Positions 41,891 to 50,588 of a stretch of DNA of 64,000 nt are shown piece after piece. The notes under the pieces are model-generated. The model made no database searches. It had not been told where the DNA came from and saw only the letters and a program-made list of their open reading frames with translations. The position numbers and the translations under genes are program-made. The stretch's first letter is position 1, and every line of letters begins with the position of its first letter. Location: assembly GCF_001015055.1 (NCBI RefSeq), contig NZ_BBWZ01000013.1:1-64000 (forward strand), read 5' to 3'. The DNA comes from Aneurinibacillus tyrosinisolvens (lineage in GTDB: Bacteria; Bacillota; Bacilli; Aneurinibacillales; Aneurinibacillaceae).

Positions 41891-42946
41891 ATGTCTCGAA
41901 TTGTTGCGGTTGGAACTTCATTGCCTCCTTATATATTACGGCAGGAGGAGATAAGCGAATTTGCGCGTCGTTTGTTTTCAAACTCTTTCCGGGACATCGA
42001 CCGCCTGCTGCCGGTATTCCAAAACAGCCAGGTCGAAATGAGGCACTTTTGCGTGCCATTGGAATGGTTCGGAGAGCCGCATTCATTCGCCGAAAAAAAC
42101 AGCTTATACCAGGAATGCGCGCTGCGCCTGAGCGTGGAAGCGATTAAAGATTGCCTGGAAAAGGCAGGCCGGACGGCGCAAGAGGTTGATCATATTTTCT
42201 TTGTTTCGACAACCGGAATGGCTACCCCGAGTATCGATTCACGCATCATAAACGAAATGGGTATGAACATACATACAAAGCGCACCCCTGTATGGGGACT
42301 TGGATGTGCAGGCGGGGCTGCCGGCTTGTCACGCGCAAAAGAGTATACAACCGCTTATCCGGAGTCGCACGCTCTTCTCGTAGCCGTCGAGTGCTGTGGA
42401 CTGACTTTTCAGCATGAAGATAAATCAAAGAGCAACCTTGTAGCTACATCGATTTTTGCCGACGGAGCGGCTGCGGTCCTCATCGAAGGCGACAAGTGTG
42501 AAGGAAGAACAAAGGGCCCGGAGATTTTGCACACGATGAGCACATTGTGGCCGGAAACAGAAGATGTGATGGGCTGGGACATTAACGAACACGGCCTGAA
42601 GGTTATTTTTTCAAGGGATATTCCTTCGCTCGTTGACAAGCTGTTGAAGCCGAATATCCATTCTTATTTAGAGATGCATCAGCTGCAGGCAAGCGATATT
42701 ACGCATTTTATTACACACCCGGGCGGACGTAAAGTGATCGAAGCGTACGCGGAAGCGCTTGAAATTAATATCGGGCGTTTTGCCCATGCCCTGGACATCC
42801 TGCGCCGGTGCGGCAATATGTCATCGGTAACCGTGCTTTTCGTTCTCAAGGCTTTTCTTGAGAAGGGCATCGGAGAAGGAGAGCTTGGGCTGATTACAGC
42901 TCTGGGTCCCGGCTTTAGCTCGGAATTACTTCTGATTAGAGGGTGA
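41891..42946 (+). CDS. bpsA: Type III polyketide synthase
   Basis: A ~351-residue chalcone/stilbene synthase-fold enzyme. The Cys-His-Asn triad is visible in WGLGCAGGAAGLSRA, ITHFITHPGGRKV and LRRCGNMSSVT. With the methyltransferase gene that follows it matches the B. subtilis bpsA-bpsB (bcsA-ypbQ) pair, which makes alkylpyrones from long-chain acyl-CoA and malonyl-CoA. The start may be the ATG at 41876 (13 bases after AGGAGG) or 41891 (after GGGGCGAT); homologues begin at the SRIVAVGTSLPPY block, so 41891 is used. Confidence 0.92.
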   Translation: MSRIVAVGTSLPPYILRQEEISEFARRLFSNSFRDIDRLLPVFQNSQVEMRHFCVPLEWFGEPHSFAEKNSLYQECALRLSVEAIKDCLEKAGRTAQEVDHIFFVSTTGMATPSIDSRIINEMGMNIHTKRTPVWGLGCAGGAAGLSRAKEYTTAYPESHALLVAVECCGLTFQHEDKSKSNLVATSIFADGAAAVLIEGDKCEGRTKGPEILHTMSTLWPETEDVMGWDINEHGLKVIFSRDIPSLVDKLLKPNIHSYLEMHQLQASDITHFITHPGGRKVIEAYAEALEINIGRFAHALDILRRCGNMSSVTVLFVLKAFLEKGIGEGELGLITALGPGFSSELLLIRG

Positions 42947-42950
42947 GAGA

Positions 42951-43520
42951 ATGGCCGTATTTTATATCGTATTCCTCCTGATTATCATCCAGCGATTTGC
43001 GGAGCTGCGCATCGCAAACCGCAATAGAAAATGGATGCTTGCTCGAGGGGGGACAGAAATCGGCGCCGGACATTATCCGCTTATCGTATTGCTGCATGCG
43101 GGCTTTTTTGCCTGTCTATGGATAGAGGCGGTTTTAAAAGGATTTCCGGTATCCGGGGTGTGGCCTTTCATTGTATGCCTGCTTGTCATTGTCCAGGTGA
43201 TTCGCTACTGGGCCATCACTTCTCTGGGGCCTTACTGGAACACGAGAATTATTTTCGTTCCGGGGGCAGATGCCGTCCACAAAGGACCGTACCGCTACAT
43301 GCGCCATCCAAATTATAGCGTTGTAATTCTTGAACTTCTCCTTATTCCGCTCCTTTTCAATGCATACATAACGCTTCTTCTTTTCGGGTTTCTCAACGCC
43401 CTTATGCTGCGGCACCGCATCCGCGTCGAGGAAGAAGGGCTCATAAACCACACAAACTATGGAAAAACCATGGAGGGCCGCTCTCGTTTTATTCCAGCGA
43501 AACCAGAAGAAAAAACGTAG
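42951..43520 (+). CDS. bpsB: Isoprenylcysteine carboxyl methyltransferase-family protein
   Basis: A 189-residue membrane methyltransferase with four or five hydrophobic segments and the C-terminal SAM-binding signature of the ICMT family (GPYRYMRHPNYSVVILEL, then RHRIRVEEEGL). In B. subtilis the homologue YpbQ/BpsB O-methylates alkylpyrones made by BpsA. It begins four bases after the bpsA stop, so the two are one operon. Confidence 0.9.
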   Translation: MAVFYIVFLLIIIQRFAELRIANRNRKWMLARGGTEIGAGHYPLIVLLHAGFFACLWIEAVLKGFPVSGVWPFIVCLLVIVQVIRYWAITSLGPYWNTRIIFVPGADAVHKGPYRYMRHPNYSVVILELLLIPLLFNAYITLLLFGFLNALMLRHRIRVEEEGLINHTNYGKTMEGRSRFIPAKPEEKT

Positions 43521-43598
43521 GAGGGGTTGCCAATCCTCACAAAAAGGTTTACTGTATTTTTAATATTTAAAAAAGAGACCAGTTGAGGTGGCTAAGGA

Positions 43599-44813
43599 AT
43601 GAGATATGCATTTGCACAACGAACCCGTAATTTTGAATCTTCCGCAGTAAGGGATATACTTAAGGTAGTAAACCAGGGAGATATTATTTCTTTTGCAGGG
43701 GGGCTGCCGGACGATGATTTATTTCCTCTCCAGGCTGTGGATGAAGCCTATCAGCGCGTGTTTGAAGCAGGGAAGAAATCGTTGCAGTACGGATTAACCG
43801 AGGGGTTTATCCCGCTGCGTGAAAAAATTATCGAACGAATGACGAGAAAAAACATTCATATGGATGTAGATAATATTATGCTAACGACCGGGTCCCAGCA
43901 GGCCATTGATTTATTTGCCCGCATCATGCTCAACCCGGGGGACGTTGTCTTAACCGAGAACCCAACCTATTTGGCTGCTCTACAGGTGTTCCAATCATAT
44001 GAGGCGACGGTTGTTGCCGTGGACACGGATGAGAACGGAATGCTGCCTGGGGATTTGGAAGAAAAAATGAAAACACACCTGCCGAAATTCATTTATGTTG
44101 TTCCTACGTTTTCCAATCCGGAAGGCAAGGTATGGTCGTTTGAGAGGCGGCAGCTGCTGCTAAATCTTGCTAAGAAGTACAATGTCGTTATTTTTGAAGA
44201 CGATCCGTACGGTGAAATTCAATTCGACGGGGAAGAAACATACACGCCTATCGCTGCGCTGGATAATGGAGAAACGGTTCTGTATACAAGCACCTTCTCC
44301 AAAACCGTCGTGCCTGCACTTCGGACGGGGTGGGTAATGGGTCCGTACCAGATCATCCGGATGATGGCGCAATCCAAGCAAGCGGCCGATTTGCATTCCA
44401 GTTCGATCGATCAGCAGGCCTTGTATTATCTCCTGCAGGACTTTGACCTTGATCAGCATATAGCCGTCCTTCGCGCTGAGTATAAGAAAAGAATGCACGT
44501 CATGCTGGACCAGTTGGAGCGTTTGTCCCTGCCTGGCCTGTCCTACGTTGTTCCAAAGGGCGGCATGTTCTTCTGGGTAGCCCTGCATAAAGAGTTGAAT
44601 ACAACATTGCTGCTTAGCAAAGCCGTTGAACAAGGAGTAGCCTACGTTCCCGGCGCGCCGTTTTACGTGTCCGACGTACAGCATAACACATTCCGGCTTA
44701 ACTATACGCACTCCGTACCGGAAAAAATCGAACGCGGTATGAGCAAGCTTGTAAGTGTGCTTGAAGAGGCATACAGCACAATTCCAGCGGATAAAGCGCT
44801 GCAGAAAATATAG
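43599..44813 (+). CDS. PLP-dependent aminotransferase, class I/II
   Basis: A 404-residue fold-type I aminotransferase of the 2-aminoadipate / MocR-related group, lacking a DNA-binding domain. The N-terminal IISFAGGLPDDDLFPLQ, TTGSQQAIDLFARIM, the Asp-containing IFEDDPYGEI and the PLP lysine in YTSTFSKTVVPALRTGW are clear, as is the C-terminal FRLNYTHS Arg. Such enzymes use 2-aminoadipate, aromatic or branched-chain amino acids; the choice cannot be made here. The ATG follows GAGGTGGCTAAGGA. A strong terminator follows. Confidence 0.92.
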   Translation: MRYAFAQRTRNFESSAVRDILKVVNQGDIISFAGGLPDDDLFPLQAVDEAYQRVFEAGKKSLQYGLTEGFIPLREKIIERMTRKNIHMDVDNIMLTTGSQQAIDLFARIMLNPGDVVLTENPTYLAALQVFQSYEATVVAVDTDENGMLPGDLEEKMKTHLPKFIYVVPTFSNPEGKVWSFERRQLLLNLAKKYNVVIFEDDPYGEIQFDGEETYTPIAALDNGETVLYTSTFSKTVVPALRTGWVMGPYQIIRMMAQSKQAADLHSSSIDQQALYYLLQDFDLDQHIAVLRAEYKKRMHVMLDQLERLSLPGLSYVVPKGGMFFWVALHKELNTTLLLSKAVEQGVAYVPGAPFYVSDVQHNTFRLNYTHSVPEKIERGMSKLVSVLEEAYSTIPADKALQKI

Positions 44814-44816
44814 GAA

Positions 44817-44862
44817 AAACAAATCTCCCCCGTACTTTCTGTTCCGGGGGAGATTTGTTTGT
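44817..44862 (+). terminator. Terminator of the aminotransferase gene
   Basis: AAACAAATCTCCCCCG at 44817-44832 pairs with CGGGGGAGATTTGTTT at 44845-44860, a 16-bp perfect stem. Confidence 0.9.
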
Positions 44863-44985
44863 TCCTGGCTAAAAAGAGGGTATATCACTTTAAATATGCT
44901 CGAAATGTGATTTGTTTCATATCCCGGCCTGCATAAATGGGGTAAAATGAAAAGCAAAGGCCCTTACATAAGGAGGATGGCGGAT

Positions 44986-45567
44986 ATGCAGGGTGTTATT
45001 CTGGCTGGCGGAAAAAGCAAACGAATGGGAAAACCGAAAGAAATGCTGGAACTTAGCGGCCAGACGCTGCTTGAAAGGACATGCCTGCTGCTCCTTGAAA
45101 CAGTGGGCAACTGCCTTGTGGTATCCAATAATGATGAACACAGTAAAATTCTCCCTGACATTGTACCCGTTTATCCTGACAAATTCCCGGAACAGGGGCC
45201 GTTAGGGGGAATCGGGACGGCGATGGCTCACAGCCCGCACCAGCGTTTGTTTATTGTTGCGTGCGATATGCCCCTGCTTACACAGGAAACAATAGCCTAC
45301 ATCACCGAGCAGTCGGAGAAGGCCGATCCTGAGTTCGACGTCGTACTCCCTTCCTGGGGGGGCAGGCAGCACCCGCTCTGCGCGATTTATCACCGGCGTC
45401 TTTATCCGGTGATTGAACAATTGCTTTTAGGCGGCGACCGCCGCATTTTTCATTTGCTGCAAGATGTAAAAGTAAAGAATATAGACCTGACACCGATTGC
45501 GGCATACGATGTGTTTTACAATATGAATACGCCTGAAGAATACGAGCATGTAAGGAAGGAAGGGTAG
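44986..45567 (+). CDS. mobA: Molybdenum cofactor guanylyltransferase
   Basis: A 193-residue nucleotidyltransferase that adds GMP to molybdopterin to give the bis-MGD cofactor used by formate dehydrogenase and nitrate reductase. The N-terminal GVILAGGKSKRMGKPKEML, LGGIGTAMAH and the metal-binding VACDMPLL are typical. Upstream in-frame ATGs exist, but AAGGAGG at 44969-44975 fits the ATG at 44986. First gene of the operon mobA-moeA-mobB-moaE-moaD; moeA begins two bases after its stop. Confidence 0.93.
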   Translation: MQGVILAGGKSKRMGKPKEMLELSGQTLLERTCLLLLETVGNCLVVSNNDEHSKILPDIVPVYPDKFPEQGPLGGIGTAMAHSPHQRLFIVACDMPLLTQETIAYITEQSEKADPEFDVVLPSWGGRQHPLCAIYHRRLYPVIEQLLLGGDRRIFHLLQDVKVKNIDLTPIAAYDVFYNMNTPEEYEHVRKEG

Positions 45568-45569
45568 CT

Positions 45570-46826
45570 ATGAGATTTTACCGCGAGCCGATTCAGGTCG
45601 CAGACGCACAAGAAAAAATTCTTTCATACGCTGAAAAAACCAAAACCGAGACCATCCCTTTGATTGACTCTGAAGGGAGGCGGCTGGCGCAGGATATTTA
45701 TGCAACGTGTGACGTTCCCCATTTCACAAAATCACCATATGACGGGTTCGCCGTGCGGGCGGAAGATACGAACGGCGCTGCCGTCCAATCCCCCGTACAG
45801 CTGGAGATTATCGGCACTATCGCCTGCGGTGATGAACCGGCATTTTCTATCGGACAGGGACAGGCTGCCCGTATTATGACCGGTGCAGCGCTTCCTGAAG
45901 GCGCAGATTGCGTCATTATGTTTGAGATGACAAGTGAAAATGAAGCAAAAGCAGAGCATACGGTAGGAATCAAAAAAGAAATGGCCCCCGGAGAAAATGT
46001 TATTTTACAGGGGGAGGAAACAAAAGAAGGCGCTTTTCTTATCCAGGAAGGCAAAAGGATCGGCCCTGGCGAGATGGCGATTCTTGCGACCTTCGGCTAC
46101 GCCAGCGTTCCTGTATACCGCTTGCCGCGCATCGGCATACTCGCCACAGGATCGGAGCTTCTCTCTCCGGAAGAGCCACTGCGTTATGGGAAAATACGTA
46201 ACAGTAATAGTTACATGACGGCAAGCCAGGTTCGGCAGGCGGGCGGAATCCCGGTGCTCTACGGCAACCTGGAGGACAATGCCGAGCGGGCGGTTGAGAA
46301 GGTACTCTCCATCCTCCGTGACGTAGACATTGTTATTACTTCCGGCGGGGTGTCTGTCGGGGATTTTGATATTATGGTAGAAGTGTTTAAGCGGCTTGAA
46401 GTAGATTTGTTATTTAATAAGCTATCAATGCGGCCAGGAAGCGTAACATCAGCAGCCAGGTACTATAATCAGTTTATTTTTGGCCTGTCAGGAAACCCCG
46501 GGGCCTGCTTTGTCGGGTTTGAGTTGTTTGTCCGTCCGCTTTTGCACGCGATGCAAGGGAAGCAAAATGTCCGGTTGCCGGAAATGGAAGCGGCTATCGG
46601 GGTAGATATGAAAAAGCCATCTTCTTTTGCCCGGTATATACGAGGGGTTTGGAAGCAGGAGAAGGGCAGAATTGTAGCCTATCCGGTCGGGCCTGATAAA
46701 TCAGGGGTCGTAACGAATATTGCGGATGCCAACTGCCTCATCTGTGTGCCTGCAGGCGGCCGGGGAATCAGCCAGGGAGAGCCGGTAACAATCCTGACGC
46801 TGCCGTATGGGGCGGGTGGAGAATGA
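45570..46826 (+). CDS. moeA: Molybdopterin molybdenumtransferase
   Basis: A 418-residue MoeA, which inserts molybdate into adenylylated molybdopterin. Domain markers include DVPHFTKSPYDGFAVRAED, RIMTGAALPEGADCVIMFE, GILATGSELLSPEEPL, SGGVSVGDFDIMVEV and GLSGNPGACFVGFEL. Starts two bases after mobA (AGGAAGG upstream) and overlaps mobB by four bases. Confidence 0.95.
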   Translation: MRFYREPIQVADAQEKILSYAEKTKTETIPLIDSEGRRLAQDIYATCDVPHFTKSPYDGFAVRAEDTNGAAVQSPVQLEIIGTIACGDEPAFSIGQGQAARIMTGAALPEGADCVIMFEMTSENEAKAEHTVGIKKEMAPGENVILQGEETKEGAFLIQEGKRIGPGEMAILATFGYASVPVYRLPRIGILATGSELLSPEEPLRYGKIRNSNSYMTASQVRQAGGIPVLYGNLEDNAERAVEKVLSILRDVDIVITSGGVSVGDFDIMVEVFKRLEVDLLFNKLSMRPGSVTSAARYYNQFIFGLSGNPGACFVGFELFVRPLLHAMQGKQNVRLPEMEAAIGVDMKKPSSFARYIRGVWKQEKGRIVAYPVGPDKSGVVTNIADANCLICVPAGGRGISQGEPVTILTLPYGAGGE

Positions 46827-47335
46827 ACGAAGAAAAAGTCCTGAACCAGCCCCCCATCATACAGGTAGTCGGGTATTCGAACAGCGGAAAAACGACGCTT
46901 GTCTGTAGAATGATTAAGCATCTTACAAGTAAAGGCTACAAAGTAGGGTCGATCAAACACGATGCCCACGATTTCGAGGTCGATAAACCGGGCAAGGATA
47001 CGTGGAAACATAGGGAGGCGGGGGCAAGGGTCGTTGCTATCACTTCTGCGGATAAAACAGCCATCATAATCCAGCAGCACAAGTCCATTGAAGAGCTGCT
47101 GCCGCACTATGAACGCATGGATTTGGTTATTGTAGAAGGATATAAATTCGCCGGCTATCCGAAAATCGTTGTCATCCGAAAGCCGGAGCATGAGGAGCTG
47201 CTTGAGAAAGTGACCTCTGTACTGGCAGTCGCTGCCTGGTATCCACTTGAAAATCTTCCGCATAAACAGTATGACATTAATGAATACGAAAAAATAACCG
47301 GCGAGGTGCTGGCTTATATTAAAGGTGATAAATAA
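46823..47335 (+). CDS. mobB: Molybdopterin-guanine dinucleotide biosynthesis protein B
   Basis: A 170-residue GTP-binding protein that assists MobA. The Walker A motif GYSNSGKTTLVCRMIKHL is near the N-terminus, followed by GSIKHDAHDFEVDKPGKDT and LVIVEGYKFAGYPKIVVIR. Its ATG overlaps the moeA stop (ATGA) and its own stop overlaps the moaE start (TAATG). Confidence 0.94.
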   Translation: MNEEKVLNQPPIIQVVGYSNSGKTTLVCRMIKHLTSKGYKVGSIKHDAHDFEVDKPGKDTWKHREAGARVVAITSADKTAIIIQQHKSIEELLPHYERMDLVIVEGYKFAGYPKIVVIRKPEHEELLEKVTSVLAVAAWYPLENLPHKQYDINEYEKITGEVLAYIKGDK

Positions 47336-47802
47336 TGGAGCGATTTGAAATTGTTGACCAGCCCATCTCGGTACAGCACGTAATGGACAAGGTCATCCAC
47401 CCGAATGCAGGGGCTGTCAATTTATTCGTTGGCACTGTCCGGGAGCTGACAAAAGGAAAGAAAACATTGTATCTTGAGTACGCTGCCTATAAAGAAATGG
47501 CGGAAAAGCAACTCCGGCGCATCGGAGAAGAAATAAATGAGAAATGCCCGGATGCGCTTGTCGCGATTACACACCGCATTGGACGGCTTGATATAAGCGA
47601 TATTGCTGTTGTCATTGCCGTAGCAACGCCTCACCGCGCCGACTCCTATGAATATTCGCGATACGCCATTGAGCGGATTAAAGAGATTGTCCCGATCTGG
47701 AAGAAGGAACACTGGGAAGACGGGGTGGAATGGATCGGGGATCAGAAGGAACAAGTTCCTTATCCTGCGGGAAAACCGGACATGGAAGGAGATGCACAGT
47801 AA
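47335..47802 (+). CDS. moaE: Molybdopterin synthase catalytic subunit
   Basis: A 155-residue large subunit of molybdopterin synthase, which adds the dithiolene sulfurs to cPMP. Conserved parts are GAVNLFVGTVRELTKGK, LEYAAYKEMAEKQL, ITHRIGRLDISDIAV, and the active-site KKEHWEDGVEWI. It is joined to the next gene by a one-base stop/start overlap. Confidence 0.95.
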   Translation: MERFEIVDQPISVQHVMDKVIHPNAGAVNLFVGTVRELTKGKKTLYLEYAAYKEMAEKQLRRIGEEINEKCPDALVAITHRIGRLDISDIAVVIAVATPHRADSYEYSRYAIERIKEIVPIWKKEHWEDGVEWIGDQKEQVPYPAGKPDMEGDAQ

Positions 47803-48044
47803 TGGTTATCGTTAAACTTTTTGCCGCCATGGCGGAGGAAGCGGGCGTTGATACGATTGAGCTGCCCTGGCAGGACGGGCTAACGACACAAAGCGTTAAA
47901 GAACTGCTCGCCGAGCGTTACGCTCCGCTTACAAACCGCCTGGAAGCAGCGATGGTGGCGGTTAATCAAGCGTTTGTTCCAGGGGAGAGGGAGCTTCATG
48001 ATCATGATGAAGTGGCCTTCATTCCGCCGGTAAGCGGGGGATAA
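47802..48044 (+). CDS. moaD: Molybdopterin synthase sulfur carrier subunit
   Basis: An 80-residue ubiquitin-like protein starting MVIVKLFAAMAEEAG and ending FIPPVSGG; the C-terminal Gly-Gly is thiocarboxylated and donates sulfur to MoaE. The ATG overlaps the moaE stop. The adenylating enzyme MoeB, which in B. subtilis lies between mobA and moeA, is not in this operon, so another MoeB/ThiF must serve it. Confidence 0.94.
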   Translation: MVIVKLFAAMAEEAGVDTIELPWQDGLTTQSVKELLAERYAPLTNRLEAAMVAVNQAFVPGERELHDHDEVAFIPPVSGG

Positions 48045-48180
48045 TCATTCATTTGACCCTGCCCGTTGCTTGCCGGCCTATGCCGCTTATTCTTTCGGAA
48101 TCCGCATCTTCAAAAGCAATTAGGCAATAATAAGTTTTGATTGCTGACGATAAGCCGGAGGAAAGAAAGGAAAGCTTGCC

Positions 48181-49404
48181 ATGAAGAATAGAGCTGTGAA
48201 CCAGTGGCCCGTTGTTCTGGGCACTATTATCGTGCAAATGGGTCTTGGAACGATTTACACATGGAGCTTGTTCAATCAGCCATTGGCCGGGAAGTTTGGC
48301 TGGAACCTCAGTTCTGTGGCCATCACCTTCTCGATTACGAGCTTTGCCCTGGCACTGTCAACGTTGGTTGCAGGCAGGCTGCAGGATAAATGGGGCATCC
48401 GCAAACTCATTACCCTGGCAGGGGTTCTCCTTGGAATCGGGTTAATGCTAAGCTCACTCATCTCTTCGCTGCCTATGCTTTACCTGCTGGCGGGTGTTGT
48501 CGTAGGTTTTGCGGACGGGACTGCCTACATCACTTCCCTGTCGAATCTAATTAAGTGGTTTCCCGAACGAAAAGGGTTAATTTCAGGCATCTCCGTCTCC
48601 GCGTATGGGATGGGCAGCCTGATTTTCAAATACATAAACGCAGGATTGATACAGTCCGCCGGCGTATCCCGAGCCTTTTTATACTGGGGCATTATTGTCC
48701 TATTTATGGTCGTAGCGGGAGCCCGCCTTTTACGGGAACCTGTTACAAACGAGGTTTCCCCGGAAGCGATTCACCAGAATAAAAGCAACTATACCGTCAG
48801 AGAGATGCTGCACACCAGGCAGGTTTACCTGCTGTTTATTATGTTCTTTACCGCCTGCATGAGCGGCCTGTACCTCATTAGCATTGTCAAAGATATCGGC
48901 GTCCTGTTGGCAGGACTTGATGTAGGGGCAGCGGCCAACGCCGTGGCTATGATCGCTATTTTTAACACAGTCGGCCGCCTGATTCTTGGGGCGCTGTCCG
49001 ATAAAGTCGGCCGTCTGAAAGTTGTCGCGTTCACCTTTATTGTGACTGCTGCAGCTGTCCTGGCACTCAGCTTTGTTCACTTGAATTACGCCATCTTCTT
49101 CATCTGTGTGGCAAGCATTGCTTTTTGTTTCGGCGGCAATATTACTGTATTCCCGGCCATCGTCGGCGATTTCTTCGGTATGAAGAACCATAGCAAGAAT
49201 TATGGCATCGTCTATCAGGGCTTCGGACTGGGCGCACTGTCCGGTTCATTCATCGCAGCATTCATGGGCGGATTTAAACCGACTTTTATTACGATCGGTA
49301 CCCTGTGTATTTTGTCATTTCTTATCACCATTTCAATTAAACCGCCTGACCGGCGCGAGGGAGAGAGGGGGCAGAAGGTAAAGGCGCACGGCAGGCTGGT
49401 GTGA
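48181..49404 (+). CDS. OFA-family MFS transporter
   Basis: A 407-residue 12-segment MFS protein of the oxalate/formate antiporter family: GLGTIYTWSLFNQPLAGKFG, the motif-A loop GRLQDKWGIRKLITL, YGMGSLIFKY and GALSDKVGRLKVVAF in the second half. Substrates in the family range over small carboxylates. GGAGGAAAGAAAGGAAAGC precedes the ATG. It stands 136 bases after moaD, which is suggestive since Moco-dependent formate dehydrogenases often lie near OFA transporters, but the substrate is unproved. Confidence 0.9.
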   Translation: MKNRAVNQWPVVLGTIIVQMGLGTIYTWSLFNQPLAGKFGWNLSSVAITFSITSFALALSTLVAGRLQDKWGIRKLITLAGVLLGIGLMLSSLISSLPMLYLLAGVVVGFADGTAYITSLSNLIKWFPERKGLISGISVSAYGMGSLIFKYINAGLIQSAGVSRAFLYWGIIVLFMVVAGARLLREPVTNEVSPEAIHQNKSNYTVREMLHTRQVYLLFIMFFTACMSGLYLISIVKDIGVLLAGLDVGAAANAVAMIAIFNTVGRLILGALSDKVGRLKVVAFTFIVTAAAVLALSFVHLNYAIFFICVASIAFCFGGNITVFPAIVGDFFGMKNHSKNYGIVYQGFGLGALSGSFIAAFMGGFKPTFITIGTLCILSFLITISIKPPDRREGERGQKVKAHGRLV

Positions 49405-49436
49405 GGCTCCGGCCAGTAAGGCTCGGACAAGGCTTC

Positions 49437-50333
49437 TTACTCCGTCATCGTCAACAAGATAGTAATGGATAGAAAACTAAGAACAGTGGAAACCAGGGTA
49501 ATGCTCGACACGAGCTTCGCTTTCGCATCAAATTGCACGGCATATAATAGCGCAGTAGCGGCTGACGGCATTCCGGCAAGAACAAGCATGACCTGTTTCG
49601 ATAATAAAGAAATCGGAAACAAACTGCAGATCCCCCATGCTAGAAGCGGGGAAATAATAAGCCGGATAATAGTTCCGAGTGATACCAGCTTGCTGTCCAA
49701 ATCCTGTACCGTTACTGTTGCCAACTGCATTCCCAGCACGAGCATGACGACTGGAATGGACGCTTTTCCGACCAGATCTACAGCCTGCATGAAATTGCCT
49801 GGCAGTGGGATATGACAGTATTGAAGAAGCAGACCGACGGCGACCGCATAGATGTTTGGTATACGAAAAATGTTGAGAATCGCATCTTTTACACTCGCCT
49901 TGCCTCTGGAAGCGAAATAAACAGCAAATATCCCCATAAAAATGGAATGCAGCACCATAATTAAAACCGCTTCATGAAATCCCTTGTTTCCGAAAGCAAA
50001 TAAGATAATTGGAGCGCCGTAATTTCCGGAATTCATAAACGCGGTCGTAAGCATTAATGCGCTTTCCGTCCGGATATCATACCGGAACAGGCGGCAGGCC
50101 ATCTTAGTCGTTACTATTAATGCTAACAGCAATAAAAGCTGGATAATAACCATGTAAAAAAATTCACCGTTTAACCTGGCGGTGTAAAATGTCTCAAAAA
50201 TTAAAGCCGGCGATAATATGTATAAAGACATGTTTGAAATACTTTTGATATCAAGATTGAACTTCTTCTGTACAATGTATCCCGTTAAAAAAATCAAAAA
50301 TACAGGAAATACGGTTTCCAGTAAGGGAATCAT
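49437..50333 (-). CDS. AEC family transporter
   Basis: A 298-residue auxin-efflux-carrier-type membrane protein with ten hydrophobic segments in two repeats of five. Family markers are FLIFLTGYIVQKKFNLD, ILSPALIFETFY, AFMNSGNYGAPII and MPSAATALLYAVQFD. Bacterial members carry malate or other organic anions. The ATG at 50333 has AAAGGAGG 6 bases upstream, while the TTG at 50339 abuts that site. Confidence 0.9.
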   Translation of the reverse strand: MIPLLETVFPVFLIFLTGYIVQKKFNLDIKSISNMSLYILSPALIFETFYTARLNGEFFYMVIIQLLLLLALIVTTKMACRLFRYDIRTESALMLTTAFMNSGNYGAPIILFAFGNKGFHEAVLIMVLHSIFMGIFAVYFASRGKASVKDAILNIFRIPNIYAVAVGLLLQYCHIPLPGNFMQAVDLVGKASIPVVMLVLGMQLATVTVQDLDSKLVSLGTIIRLIISPLLAWGICSLFPISLLSKQVMLVLAGMPSAATALLYAVQFDAKAKLVSSITLVSTVLSFLSITILLTMTE

Positions 50334-50588
50334 TTTCAACCTCCTTTCTATTTCACTCTACTAATCTTTTAATTATATGCTTTCGATTTGGTCCTTGTAT
50401 AGAACCTAAGCACGTCTTTGTTTACTATAATTGTATTATGTAAACATCACCAAAGGAAATATATAACGTCCCTTGGGTGGGATATAAGCAATGCGCTTGT
50501 TGTCGTGAAGAAAAAATAATAAGTTATCCAGAAAATTGGTTTATAATGAACATATATAAAAAACTTGAAAGCTAAAAGGAATTTTCTT

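Noticed and set aside
44160-44957. 265-codon minus-strand ORF
   Set aside because: Antisense to the aminotransferase, runs across its terminator, no family resemblance.
46679-47263. 194-codon minus-strand ORF
   Set aside because: Antisense shadow of moeA and mobB.
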